From positions 124,001 to 188,000 of the forward strand of contig NZ_AMRI01000002.1 of assembly GCF_000299915.1 (NCBI RefSeq): a stretch of 64,000 bases of DNA, written 5' to 3'. Origin of the DNA: Gallaecimonas xiamenensis 3-C-1 (GTDB lineage Bacteria; Pseudomonadota; Gammaproteobacteria; Enterobacterales; Gallaecimonadaceae). The position numbers and the translations under genes are program-made. This document shows positions 8,670 through 17,833 of the stretch, piece after piece; positions within the stretch are counted from its first letter, which is position 1, and each line of letters opens with the position of its first letter. Under the pieces are notes generated by a model that searched no databases, was not told where the DNA came from, and was given only the letters and a program-made list of their open reading frames with translations.

Positions 8670-9020
8670 ATGAAACTGCGCAACTTACTGGCGGCCGTCT
8701 TGGCTTTGGGATCCAGCTCAACCTTTGCTGCAGGCATGAGCTGTTACCTGGATACTGCTGCCTACGATGAGTTCACCCCCAATTACTGCACTGAGATTCT
8801 TTGGAATAAAGGGTCGGCCACTGCTGTTTTCCGCATAGATAACGTCCCGGAGCGTTTTTATATCGATTGGCACAACCCCAAGTGTGAGTCCAACGCCACC
8901 ACTTGCTCTGCGGTTATCCGTGTTTTTGAAGAATATCAAGCAACAGCCACTTTGATTGACCTGACTGCAGGCACAGTCACAGAGGTGTCGGCCACGGCCT
9001 ACTTCGAAGACGGCCGATAA
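8670..9020 (+). CDS. Small secreted cysteine-containing protein, function unknown
   Basis: A 116-residue protein with a clear signal peptide (MKLRNLLAAVLALGSSSTFAAG, cleavage after about residue 21) and an AAGGAGAG ribosome site. The mature part has four cysteines that could form two disulfides (SCYLD, NYCTE, PKCES, TTCSA) and a beta-rich look, with no domain I recognise. Its codons are more AT-rich than those of the flanking creD and tex, which hints at later acquisition. It ends at a terminator shared with convergent tex. Confidence 0.7.
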   Translation: MKLRNLLAAVLALGSSSTFAAGMSCYLDTAAYDEFTPNYCTEILWNKGSATAVFRIDNVPERFYIDWHNPKCESNATTCSAVIRVFEEYQATATLIDLTAGTVTEVSATAYFEDGR

Positions 9021-9023
9021 AAC

Positions 9024-9052
9024 AAAAACCGGGGCTTGGCCCCGGTTTTTTG
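9024..9052. terminator. Bidirectional terminator between the small secreted protein and tex
   Basis: AACCGGGG-CTTGG-CCCCGGTT hairpin flanked by A-run and T-run. Confidence 0.85.
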
Positions 9053-9053
9053 A

Positions 9054-11372
9054 TTAGCGCTTTAGCGCGGCTTTGAGGGCGTCGGCCATGGCCGAGTTGC
9101 CGCTGCTGCCGCCGAGGCCCTGGGTCTGGGGCTTACCGGCGCTGCGGTTATTACCAGAGCGCTCGGGGCGATTGCCGCCGCTGCTGCGGGCGCCACCGGC
9201 CTGCTGGCCAGGCTCGTCGCTAAGGCGCATGGAAAGGGCGATGCGCTTACGCGGTATGTCCACTTCCATCACTTTGACCTTTACCACCAGGCCCGCTTTC
9301 ACCACTTCCCTCGGGTCGTTGATGCGGCGCTCGCTCATGGCGCTGATGTGCACCAGGCCGTCCTGGTGAACCCCAATATCCACGAAGGCGCCGAAGTTGG
9401 TGACGTTGGTCACCACCCCTTCAAGGACCATGCCGGGCTTGAGATCGTTAAGGGTTTCCACCCCTTCGGCAAAGCTGGCGGTGGTGAACTCGGGGCGCGG
9501 GTCGCGGCCGGGTTTGTCCAGCTCTTTCAAGATATCGGTGACGGTGGGCAGGCCGAACTGCGCGTCTACAAAGTCGCCGGGCTTGAGCTTTCTCAGCACA
9601 TCAGAGTTACCAATCAGCGCCGCTTCCACCTTGCCGGTGCTGGCCTTGATTTTCTCCACCACAGGGTAGGCTTCGGGGTGCACGCCGGAGGCGTCCAGGG
9701 GGTTGTCGCCGTTCATGATGCGAAGGAAACCGGCGCACTGCTCGAAGGCCTTGGGCCCCAGGCGCGGCACTTTCAAAAGCTGCTTGCGGCTCTTGAAGGC
9801 GCCGTTCTCGTTGCGCCAGGCCACCAGGTTGCCGGCCAGGGTGCTGTTAAGGCCCGATACCCGCGCCAATAGCGGCACCGAGGCGGTATTGAGATCCACC
9901 CCCACGCCGTTTACGCAGTCTTCCACCACCGCGTCCAGGGCCTTGGCCAGCTGGCTTTGGTTCACATCGTGCTGGTACTGGCCCACACCTATGGATTTGG
10001 GGTCGATTTTCACCAATTCCGCCAGCGGGTCTTGCAGGCGGCGGGCGATGGAAACGGCGCCGCGCAAAGACACGTCCAGGTCCGGGAATTCGTTGGCGGC
10101 CAGCTCCGAGGCGGAATAGACAGAAGCCCCTGCTTCGCTTACCACCACCTTGGTGACTTTCAGATCCGGGGCCTTTTTAAACATCTCGGCCACCATGCGG
10201 TCGGTCTCGCGGCTGGCGGTGCCGTTGCCGATGGCAATCAAGTCCACCTTGAACTTGCGGCACAGCTGCTCCAGGGCGTCGATGGACTGGGCATATTGGC
10301 GCTTGGGTTCGAAGGGGTAGATGGTGGCGGTGCCCAGCACCTTGCCGGTGTCGTCCACCAGCGCCACCTTGCAGCCGGTGCGGATACCCGGGTCCAGGCC
10401 CATCACCACTTTCGGGCCGGCGGGCGCGGCCATCAGCAAGTCTTTGAGGTTGTCGCCGAACACCTTGATGGCTTCCGTCTCGGCGGCGTCTCGCACCCGG
10501 CCCATCAGCTCGGTTTCCATGTACATCAAAATCTTGATGCGCCAGGTCCAGTTCAGCACCTGCTTGAGCCAGGTGTCGCGGGGGCTGTCGCCCAGGTTAA
10601 AGCCCAGGTGCTTGGCGATAATCAGCTCGCAGTAAGAGGTTTTCACGCCCTCTTCCTGGCCTGGGTCGGCGTTGATGGCCAGGGCCAGAATGCCTTCGTT
10701 GCGGCCACGCAGCATGGCCAGCGCCCGGTGCGAGGGCACCTTGGCCAGGGGTTCTGAATGGCTGAAGTAGTCGCTGAACTTGGCGCCCTCAATCTCTTTG
10801 CCGTCCATCACTTTGGCGGTGAGTTGGGCGTTGCCCCACAGGTAGCTGCGGATCTTCTCCAACAGCGCCGCGTCTTCGGCAAAGCGCTCCATCAGGATGT
10901 AGCGAGCCCCTTCCAGGGCGGCTTTTACGTCACTCACGTCACCAGTGACAAACTGCTCGGCCAGGGCCTGCGGGTCGCAGCCGGCGTTATTGAGCAGCTC
11001 ATCGGCCAGGGGCTCAAGGCCCTGCTCTATGGCAATCTGGCCCTTGGTGCGGCGCTTGGGTTTATAGGGCAGGTACAGCTCTTCCAGTACCGTCTTGGTG
11101 TCGGCCCCCAGCAGGTCTTTTTTCAGCTGGTCGGTGAGTTTGCCCTGCTCGTCGATGCTTTTGATGATGGCCTGGCGGCGGTCTTCCAATTCGCGCAGGT
11201 AACCCAAACGGGACTCGAGGTTACGCAGCTGGGTGTCGTCCAGGCCGCCGGTCACCTCTTTGCGGTAACGGGCGATAAAGGGGACGGTGGAACCTTCGTC
11301 CAACAGGGCAACGGCCGCACTGACCTGAGCTTCGCGGACGCCAAGCTCTTCGGCAATTTTGTTATTGATCAT
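9054..11372 (-). CDS. tex: Transcription accessory protein Tex
   Basis: RNA-binding transcription factor related to eukaryotic Spt6 (E. coli YhgF). From [12 protein letters not shown] the product is 772 residues; an in-frame extension upstream lacks family similarity. The order is the N-terminal helical domain, a YqgF/RNase H-like domain (about 320-430; [19 protein letters not shown]), helix-hairpin-helix motifs (about 480-560; [14 protein letters not shown]), and an S1 RNA-binding domain (about 635-710; [20 protein letters not shown]). A Gly/Arg/Asn-rich linker and basic tail follow. It is part of the conserved tex-greB-ompR neighbourhood. Confidence 0.96.
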   Translation of the reverse strand: MINNKIAEELGVREAQVSAAVALLDEGSTVPFIARYRKEVTGGLDDTQLRNLESRLGYLRELEDRRQAIIKSIDEQGKLTDQLKKDLLGADTKTVLEELYLPYKPKRRTKGQIAIEQGLEPLADELLNNAGCDPQALAEQFVTGDVSDVKAALEGARYILMERFAEDAALLEKIRSYLWGNAQLTAKVMDGKEIEGAKFSDYFSHSEPLAKVPSHRALAMLRGRNEGILALAINADPGQEEGVKTSYCELIIAKHLGFNLGDSPRDTWLKQVLNWTWRIKILMYMETELMGRVRDAAETEAIKVFGDNLKDLLMAAPAGPKVVMGLDPGIRTGCKVALVDDTGKVLGTATIYPFEPKRQYAQSIDALEQLCRKFKVDLIAIGNGTASRETDRMVAEMFKKAPDLKVTKVVVSEAGASVYSASELAANEFPDLDVSLRGAVSIARRLQDPLAELVKIDPKSIGVGQYQHDVNQSQLAKALDAVVEDCVNGVGVDLNTASVPLLARVSGLNSTLAGNLVAWRNENGAFKSRKQLLKVPRLGPKAFEQCAGFLRIMNGDNPLDASGVHPEAYPVVEKIKASTGKVEAALIGNSDVLRKLKPGDFVDAQFGLPTVTDILKELDKPGRDPRPEFTTASFAEGVETLNDLKPGMVLEGVVTNVTNFGAFVDIGVHQDGLVHISAMSERRINDPREVVKAGLVVKVKVMEVDIPRKRIALSMRLSDEPGQQAGGARSSGGNRPERSGNNRSAGKPQTQGLGGSSGNSAMADALKAALKR

Positions 11373-11465
11373 CCTTACAACTCGATTCGGTCTTGGGGCA
11401 ATGGCCTGACATTGTGCCACGGCAGGGGATGGAGACAATGCTCCTTTATGAATGAAGGGCGACTG

Positions 11466-11492
11466 GAAAAGACGGCCGCCTTAAAGGCGGCC
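11466..11492 (-). terminator. Terminator of the TonB receptor gene
   Basis: GGCCGCC-TTTAA-like loop-GGCGGCC hairpin, followed on the minus strand by GTCTTTT. Confidence 0.65.
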
Positions 11493-11499
11493 AAAGGGC

Positions 11500-14328
11500 T
11501 TAGAAGGCGGCGCTGATCCCCAACGCAAACTGGCGCCCGTAGCGGGACAGCTCGGCCACCTGCTCGGGCCTTTTGATATAGCCCCAATGCCTTTCGTTGG
11601 TGAGGTTGCTGGCCTCCAGGTGCACCGACAGGTTGTCGGTCAGGTCATAGCCGGCACTGAAGTCGTACTGGCCGTAATCGGCCATCCACTGCGGACCTCC
11701 CCAGGCGTCGGGGTAGAGCAGGTATTTACTTCGCCAGTTATAGGCCAGGCGTGCCTGCAGGCCATATTTTTCATAGTAAACCACCGCGTTGTAGGCGTTC
11801 TTGGACATGCCTTCGAAGGGCAGCCCGGCTGCCTTTTTATCCGGGTCTTCGTAGCTGCTGTCGGTGTAGGTGTAGTTGAGCTGCACCCCAAAGCCCCCCA
11901 ACCAGCCCGGCAGCAGTTCTTCGAAAGATTGCTGGTAAGCCAGTTCAGCCCCTTTGACGGTGGCGCCGTACTGGTCGTTGTCAGGGCCGTTAACCTCGAA
12001 GCTGTAGCCGTCGATGTCGATGTGGCCCCTGGGGCCGTAGCTGATAAAGGACTGGATGTCCTTGTAGAAGAGGGCGACGGTGGCGGCACCGTAGTCCGAG
12101 AAGTACCATTCCAGGGTGGTGTCGGCCTGGTTGGCCCTGAGCGGCGCCAAGCCGGGATTGGAGGTGTTGTATTTGAACTGGTTGAGATCCACCGAACTGT
12201 AAGGGGTCAGGTAATCCAGGTTTGGCCTGGTCAGCACCTTGGCGGCGCTGAAGCGGTAGAGCAACTGGTCGGTGAGGTTCAGTTTGAAGTTGAGGCTGGG
12301 CAGCCAGTCGGTGTAATGGTCCTTGAGGCTGAACTGGCCATAGTAGTCGCTGATGTCACCGACTGGCCGCACCACTGTGGTGCCGTCCTTGTCCACCTCT
12401 TCAAAGCGCAGGGCTGCCAGGTCCAGGGTGTAGCCGCTGGAATTCACTTCGGTCCTGACGCCCCTCAGGCCCAGGTTGAGGCCGTAGGGTAGGGCCAGCA
12501 GTTCCCCTTCCAGGTTGGCTTGCAGGTACAAGGCCAGGGTCTGCTCGCCGACGGCGTAGGAGTCCTTGGGCTGCAGGCTGGCCTTGATCTGGTCCTCGGC
12601 AGCCTGGGCATTGATGCTCTGATAAAAGGCATAAAGCTTGTCGTAGTCGAAGCTGGCCCAGGGGGCGGGGTGCTTGCCGGCCTCCCCTTCCAGGAAATGG
12701 TCGAAGTTGGCGGGTACCAAGACGTCGGCAGGCAACCGGAACAGGGTCATGCCGCCCATCTGCTGGACGCTGCTGGCGTCGAAGCTGTCATAGGCGGAGT
12801 TGGTAAAGTAGGCCCCGCCATTACTGAACATGGAGGGGTTTTTAGACTTGAACTGGGTACGGGTCTTGGTCTGTTTGGCGTAATGAACGCCGAAGTCCAG
12901 GCTGGCGACAGGCCCCATGTCGGGCAGGAAACGCCCAGCCAACCGCACCTCGTCCACCTTGTCTGCGATGTCGGTGCCGTAGTTGTAGCTGTAGTGGGCC
13001 CCGAAGGGTTGGTCGGCGTTCAGGGCCGGATCCAGGGTCACGTCGGGCAGCAGGTTGCCGCTGGTCTGGTCAATGGTGATGCTGTCTACAAAGCCTCTGG
13101 CCACCACGTAGCGGTTGTCGCCGCTGTTCTTGCTCTTGGCTTCGGATTGGGAGAGGTCCAGCTCGAGGCTCAACTGGTCGGTGGCAAACCACTTGGTGTT
13201 GAGCCCGGCCTGGTAAGTGGTGGTGTTGCGGGGCGTGGACACGTTGAGCAGCTCGGCCATGGCCCCGTTGTTGAGCTGTAGATAGTTGACCCTGCCATTT
13301 TCATCGAACTTAAGGTCCCCCACCGAAGGCACACCCGGCGTCCAGGGTTCGTCGTAGGTGACAAAGGAGATCTGGTACTGGCTGCCGTTGGTGTCGTAGC
13401 TGGAGTAGAGGCTGTCGAAGTTGAACTCCAGGTCGTCCCGGGGACGCCACTGCATGGCCAGGCTGGCGCCGATGCGCTTGCGGGTGTCCTGCCAGTTGGA
13501 GTAGCGCACATAACCGGGGATCATGGACTCGTAACTGGGCTCGCCCTGGTCCAGCTCCCCGTTGCCGTTGCTGTCTACCGGCACTTGCACGTCTATGCCT
13601 TCGGCCGGATCGTAGAAACCTTCCCCCTGGTAGGAGTCGATACGCATGGTGCGTTCCGAGTAGGCGCCGGTAAGGAGGATGCCGAAGCTGTTGTCGGCGA
13701 ATGTGTCGCTGATCAGGAAGGACCCCTGGGGACTGTACCGGCCGGTACGCTCCTCGTAGATGCTCTTGACCGAGCCGGACAGGGTGAAACCGCCCAGGGC
13801 CAATGGCCTGCGGGTCTGGATGTCCACCACCGAGCCTATACCCCCCTCGGGATAGACCGCCAAGGGGGACTTGGCCACTTCCACACCGGCCACCAGCTCG
13901 GCGGCGATAAGGTCGTAGTTGAAGTTGCGGCTGCTGTCTTCCGAGGCCATGCGCCGGCCATTGAGGGTGGTGACGTTGTAGTCGCCCCCAAGGCCACGCA
14001 CCATGATGTTCTGGCCCTCGCCGCCGTTGCGGGTGATGGTGACCCCCGTCATGCGCTGCAGGGCTTCGGCGATGTTCTGGTCAGGAAACTTGCCGATGTC
14101 TTCGGCCACTATGGCGTCCACCACGTTGGTGGCGCTTTGTTTGATAAAGAGGGACTCGCGGATGGAACCGCGTATACCCCTGACTTCAATGACTTCGGTT
14201 TCGTCCTGGTCCCCTTGACCCTCTTCGGCCTGGGGCGGGTCCTGCTGCGCCCAGGCCTGCTGCTGGCCTGCACAAAGCAGGGTGCCTATCAGCAAGCTCA
14301 GGTAGGTGATCTTGTTCTTCGGGTTCAT
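11500..14328 (-). CDS. TonB-dependent outer-membrane receptor of the GalNAc locus (Omp_Aga type)
   Basis: Outer-membrane active transporter predicted to import GalNAc-containing oligosaccharides. From MNPKNKITYL the product is 942 residues: signal peptide (to about AWA, residue 27), a TonB-box-like ETEVIEV, plug domain (about 50-180; IAEALQRMTGVTITR, NIMVRGLGGDY), then a 22-strand barrel ending in the terminal Phe (FALGISAAF) typical of barrel proteins. It is divergent from the agaR operon across a 324-base gap with candidate AgaR sites. The ligand assignment is from context; homologous receptors are found in Shewanella GalNAc regulons. Confidence 0.88.
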   Translation of the reverse strand: MNPKNKITYLSLLIGTLLCAGQQQAWAQQDPPQAEEGQGDQDETEVIEVRGIRGSIRESLFIKQSATNVVDAIVAEDIGKFPDQNIAEALQRMTGVTITRNGGEGQNIMVRGLGGDYNVTTLNGRRMASEDSSRNFNYDLIAAELVAGVEVAKSPLAVYPEGGIGSVVDIQTRRPLALGGFTLSGSVKSIYEERTGRYSPQGSFLISDTFADNSFGILLTGAYSERTMRIDSYQGEGFYDPAEGIDVQVPVDSNGNGELDQGEPSYESMIPGYVRYSNWQDTRKRIGASLAMQWRPRDDLEFNFDSLYSSYDTNGSQYQISFVTYDEPWTPGVPSVGDLKFDENGRVNYLQLNNGAMAELLNVSTPRNTTTYQAGLNTKWFATDQLSLELDLSQSEAKSKNSGDNRYVVARGFVDSITIDQTSGNLLPDVTLDPALNADQPFGAHYSYNYGTDIADKVDEVRLAGRFLPDMGPVASLDFGVHYAKQTKTRTQFKSKNPSMFSNGGAYFTNSAYDSFDASSVQQMGGMTLFRLPADVLVPANFDHFLEGEAGKHPAPWASFDYDKLYAFYQSINAQAAEDQIKASLQPKDSYAVGEQTLALYLQANLEGELLALPYGLNLGLRGVRTEVNSSGYTLDLAALRFEEVDKDGTTVVRPVGDISDYYGQFSLKDHYTDWLPSLNFKLNLTDQLLYRFSAAKVLTRPNLDYLTPYSSVDLNQFKYNTSNPGLAPLRANQADTTLEWYFSDYGAATVALFYKDIQSFISYGPRGHIDIDGYSFEVNGPDNDQYGATVKGAELAYQQSFEELLPGWLGGFGVQLNYTYTDSSYEDPDKKAAGLPFEGMSKNAYNAVVYYEKYGLQARLAYNWRSKYLLYPDAWGGPQWMADYGQYDFSAGYDLTDNLSVHLEASNLTNERHWGYIKRPEQVAELSRYGRQFALGISAAF

Positions 14329-14417
14329 GGCGTTCTGTCTCCGCTGCGGTTGTCGCCCAGTTAAGGGGCTTGGGCCCCAAGGCCTGGTACCGGCTGCTAC
14401 CTGAAAACCGATACCGC

Positions 14418-14632
14418 ACCTTTCTTTCATATGCTTTCGTTTGTTAAATCCTTTAACGATCTAGAGCCGCTGTTCAAGGGGGGTGTTGAGCAAAAAACTT
14501 TCGTTTAAGATAGGAAAACCCCATGAAAATAAAGGATTGATGTGTTTTTTTCTGTTGGTTTCAGAGAGTTATTTCATTCGAAAGGGACTGTGAAATTTTT
14601 TTCAGATTTTTTACTTTGAAAGGAAATGAAAG
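14418..14632. promoter_or_regulatory. Divergent control region with repeated AgaR-like operator elements
   Basis: This AT-rich part of the 324-base gap carries CTTTCGTTT at 14434-14442 and again at 14498-14506. The inverted form AAATGAAAG (reverse of CTTTCATTT) is at 14624-14632, and further CTTTC/GAAAG pentamers lie at 14421, 14579 and 14618. The core matches the TTTCRTTT part of the published E. coli AgaR consensus. The rightmost element lies 20 bases upstream of the agaR ATG, which suggests autoregulation; the left pair would control the receptor gene. Confidence 0.55.
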
Positions 14633-14652
14633 TTGGTTAAGGTGATCGGGTA

Positions 14653-15444
14653 ATGAACAGTTCAAGCAAGCAGGCCCAGATGAACAGCATCGAAAGGCGC
14701 CACGAAATAGTGCAGCGGGCGTTGAAAGAAGGCCGGGTGGAAGTGGACGCTCTGGCCGCCCACTTCGGGGTGTCCACCGTCACCATCAGGGCCGACCTCA
14801 ACCAACTCCACGACAAGGGGCTGCTGGTCAGGGCCAGGGGCGGGGCTGTGGCCAGCAACAAGATCACCCGTGAACTGTCGGTCAGCGAGAAACACCAGGA
14901 AAGGCTCGACATCAAAAGGCGCCTGGCGTTGGCGGTGGCCGGGGAGATCCGCGAAGGGGAGGCCATCATCCTCGACTCAGGCACCACCACGGCCGAGGTT
15001 GCCCTTTGCCTGCAAGGATTCAAACGGCTGGTGGTGATGACCAACGGCTTGAACGTGGCGCAGAACCTAGTGGATGCCCCAGGGGTTGAAGTGCTGATGA
15101 CAGGGGGCACCCTGCGTAAGAAGTCCATGTCCTTCTATGGCCGCCAAGCCGAGGAAAGCCTGTTGCGGTATCGCTTTGACAAGGTGGTGCTGGGGGTGGA
15201 CGGCTTTGATTTCCATGCCGGCATCACCACCCATTTCGAGCAGGAAGCGATCCTCAACCGCCAGATGTGTGCCCTGGCCAGGGAACTGGTGGTGGTCACC
15301 GATTCGTCCAAATTCAACAAGGCCGGGGTGCACCAGATCCGCAGTTTCGGAGACATGGACACCCTGGTGACCGACAGCGGTATTCCGGACAGCTTTGCCC
15401 AGGCCCTGACCGAGGCCGGGGTCAAGCTGGTGATAGTGGATTAG
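14653..15444 (+). CDS. agaR: DeoR-family repressor AgaR
   Basis: Predicted transcriptional regulator of GalNAc/galactosamine use. The 263-residue product has a DeoR winged helix (about 15-70; RRHEIVQRALKEGRVEV, VSTVTIRADLNQL) and a C-terminal sugar-phosphate sensor domain with the ISOCOT-type DSGTTT motif near residue 107 and VLGVDGF, VVVTDSSKF. An AGGTGA ribosome site precedes the ATG; a second ATG nine codons in is less likely. It is the first gene of the operon, 8 bases from agaZ. The effector is expected to be a phosphorylated pathway intermediate. Confidence 0.9.
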   Translation: MNSSSKQAQMNSIERRHEIVQRALKEGRVEVDALAAHFGVSTVTIRADLNQLHDKGLLVRARGGAVASNKITRELSVSEKHQERLDIKRRLALAVAGEIREGEAIILDSGTTTAEVALCLQGFKRLVVMTNGLNVAQNLVDAPGVEVLMTGGTLRKKSMSFYGRQAEESLLRYRFDKVVLGVDGFDFHAGITTHFEQEAILNRQMCALARELVVVTDSSKFNKAGVHQIRSFGDMDTLVTDSGIPDSFAQALTEAGVKLVIVD

Positions 15445-15452
15445 GAGACAAG

Positions 15453-16736
15453 ATGCAGATCATCCAGGACATTATCCGGCGCAACAGGGCAGGGCAGCAG
15501 GCCGGTATCTACGCCGTCTGTTCCGCCCATCCCCTGGTGCTGGAAGCGGCCATGGAAGAGGCCCTGGCCGGCGGTACGCCGCTGTTGGTGGAAGCGACCG
15601 CCAATCAGGTCAATCAGTTTGGCGGCTATACGGGCATGACCCCGGCCGATTTTCGCGACGCCCTGTTGACCCTGGCCGAGCGGGTCGGTCTGCCCCGGCA
15701 CCTACTGGTGCTGGGTGGTGACCACCTGGGCCCGGTCTGCTGGCTGGCCGAAGGGGCACAAACAGCCATGGCCAAGGCCGAAGCCCTGATCCGCGACTAC
15801 GTGGCGGCAGGGTTCAGCAAGATCCATCTGGATTGCTCCATGGCCTGTGCCGACGACCCAGAGCCCTTGAGCGACCAGGTGATTGCCGCCCGTGCCGCTC
15901 GTCTTTGCCAGGTGGCAGAGGCCCAGGCCTTGGCCAGTTTTGGTGCCAGCAACCTCTGTTACGTCATCGGTACCGAAGTGCCTCCACCCGGTGGTGCCAG
16001 CCACAGCATCGACCACCTGGACGTCACTCCTGCGGCCGCCGCCCGCCAGACCTTGGCCGCCCACCACCAGGCCTTCTCGGCCCTGGGCCTGGAAGAGGCC
16101 TGGGACAGGGTGATCGCCCTGGTGGTGCAGCCCGGCGTGGAGTTCGACCACCTGGGGGTTATCGATTATCAAAGCGACGCCGCCCAGGCCCTCAAGAACC
16201 TGGTTCAGGAGCAGCCGGCCATCGTTTTCGAGGCCCACTCCACCGACTACCAGCAGCCCCAGAGCTACCAGGCCCTGGTGCGGGACCATTTTGCCATCCT
16301 CAAGGTGGGGCCGGCCCTGACCTTTGCCCTGCGCGAAGGGCTCTTTGCCCTTAGCCATATGGAAGAAGCCCTGCTGAGCGCCGAGCAGCAGTCGGGGTTG
16401 CGGGCCCTGGCCGACGCCCGCATGCAGGCCGCCCCCCAGTATTGGCAGAAGTTCTATCGGGGCGATCTGGCCCAGCAGCGGCTGCTACGCCCTTTCAGCT
16501 TCAGCGACCGTATTCGCTACTACTGGCCTGACCCCGAGTTACAGCTCGCCCAGGAACGGCTTTTTGCCAACCTGGCTGGGCCCTTGCCGCTGCCCCTGGT
16601 CAGCCAGTATCTGCCGCTTCAATACCAGGCCCTGCGCCAAGGCCGGCTGGCCAATGACGCCAGGGTGCTGGTTAAAGACAAGATCAAAGACGTTCTCCGC
16701 AGCTATGCCCAGGCCTGCTTCGGAGCAGAAGGATAA
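15453..16736 (+). CDS. agaZ: AgaZ/GatZ/KbaZ-type D-tagatose-1,6-bisphosphate aldolase subunit
   Basis: A 427-residue member of the GatZ/KbaZ family, which stabilises and activates the class II aldolase subunit (GatY/KbaY) that splits tagatose-1,6-bisphosphate. Family features include GIYAVCSAHPLVLEAAM at the start, LLVLGGDHLGPVCW and KIHLDCSMACADDP, then VIGTEVPPPGGA. Some databases label this family tagatose-6-phosphate kinase. AGGAGA precedes the ATG, 8 bases after agaR. No AgaY/KbaY partner lies in the window. Confidence 0.9.
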   Translation: MQIIQDIIRRNRAGQQAGIYAVCSAHPLVLEAAMEEALAGGTPLLVEATANQVNQFGGYTGMTPADFRDALLTLAERVGLPRHLLVLGGDHLGPVCWLAEGAQTAMAKAEALIRDYVAAGFSKIHLDCSMACADDPEPLSDQVIAARAARLCQVAEAQALASFGASNLCYVIGTEVPPPGGASHSIDHLDVTPAAAARQTLAAHHQAFSALGLEEAWDRVIALVVQPGVEFDHLGVIDYQSDAAQALKNLVQEQPAIVFEAHSTDYQQPQSYQALVRDHFAILKVGPALTFALREGLFALSHMEEALLSAEQQSGLRALADARMQAAPQYWQKFYRGDLAQQRLLRPFSFSDRIRYYWPDPELQLAQERLFANLAGPLPLPLVSQYLPLQYQALRQGRLANDARVLVKDKIKDVLRSYAQACFGAEG

Positions 16737-16741
16737 CCCCC

Positions 16742-17830
16742 ATGGCACTACTGATGATGGACGAGGACCGGCTCAAGGCTGCCGGTGCCTACTGGACGGC
16801 CAAAGAGATAGCCCAACAACCCGAGATCTGGGCGCAGCTGGCCGTTGGCCAACAGAGCCGGCAATGGCTGGCGGCGCAACTGGCGGAACCGGGGCTGCGC
16901 ATCATACTGACCGGCGCCGGTACCTCGGCTTACGTGGGCCTGAGCCTGGCCCCTTATCTGAGCCAGCGTCTGGGGCGCCTGGTTGAAGCCATTTCCACCA
17001 CCGATCTGGTGGCCAATCCCGATCAGTACCTGCTACCCCAGGTGCCGACCCTGCTGGTGTCCTATGCCCGCTCGGGCAACAGCCCGGAGAGCGTGGCGGC
17101 CATGGCCTTGGCCAGCCAGCTGTGCGGCCAGTGCCGCCACCTGGTGATCAGCTGTAACGGCGAAGGTGAGCTGGCGCGCCTGGCCGGTGATCTGCCGGGC
17201 AGCCATTGCCTGCTGATGCCGCCTCAGACCCTGGACCAGAGTTTTGCCATGACCAGCTCCTTTAGCACCATGTTGCTGGCGACCCTGCAACTGTTCGGTG
17301 ACCAGGAGGGCCTGGATTGGGCCCTGGCGGCCAGCCGCCACATTTTGGCAGAGGCGTTGCCGGCCATTCGCGAGCTGGCCGAACGCCCTTTCACTAGGGT
17401 GGCTTTCCTCGGTGCCGGTGTGCTGAAGGGCATCGCCACGGAGGCGGCGCTGAAAATGTTGGAATTGTCTGCCGGCCGGGTCGACGCCCATGCCGAAACT
17501 CCCCTTGGCTTTCGCCATGGGCCCAAATCCATGGTGGACGCCGACACCCTGGTGGTGCTGCTGGACAGCGGCCAACCCCATTGCCAGCTGTACGACCAGG
17601 ATCTCCATGACGAATTGGCCCGCGACGGCAAGGCCCTGGCCCTGCTGCGCAGCAACCGTTGGCTGCAGGGAGGACTGGATCCCTGGCGGGCCTTGCCGTC
17701 TGTACTGCTGGCGCAGCTGCTTGCCTTCCATAAATCCCTGGCCCTGGGTATCAGCCCGGACAACCCCTGCCCCACAGGAGAGGTGAACCGGGTAGTGCAG
17801 GGGGTACGGATACACAGGTTCGAGGGCTGA
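16742..17830 (+). CDS. agaS: Galactosamine-6-phosphate deaminase/isomerase AgaS
   Basis: SIS-domain enzyme converting galactosamine-6-phosphate to tagatose-6-phosphate and ammonia. The 362-residue product has two SIS domains: the first with LTGAGTSAYVG (about 57-67) and SYARSGNSPESVAAMA (about 104-119), the second with FLGAGVLKGIATEAALKMLE and LGFRHGPKSMVD (about 256-267). These motifs match AgaS rather than GlmS or NagB. AAGGA lies about 10 bases before the ATG, and the start is 5 bases after agaZ. Confidence 0.92.
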   Translation: MALLMMDEDRLKAAGAYWTAKEIAQQPEIWAQLAVGQQSRQWLAAQLAEPGLRIILTGAGTSAYVGLSLAPYLSQRLGRLVEAISTTDLVANPDQYLLPQVPTLLVSYARSGNSPESVAAMALASQLCGQCRHLVISCNGEGELARLAGDLPGSHCLLMPPQTLDQSFAMTSSFSTMLLATLQLFGDQEGLDWALAASRHILAEALPAIRELAERPFTRVAFLGAGVLKGIATEAALKMLELSAGRVDAHAETPLGFRHGPKSMVDADTLVVLLDSGQPHCQLYDQDLHDELARDGKALALLRSNRWLQGGLDPWRALPSVLLAQLLAFHKSLALGISPDNPCPTGEVNRVVQGVRIHRFEG

Positions 17831-17833
17831 GCC

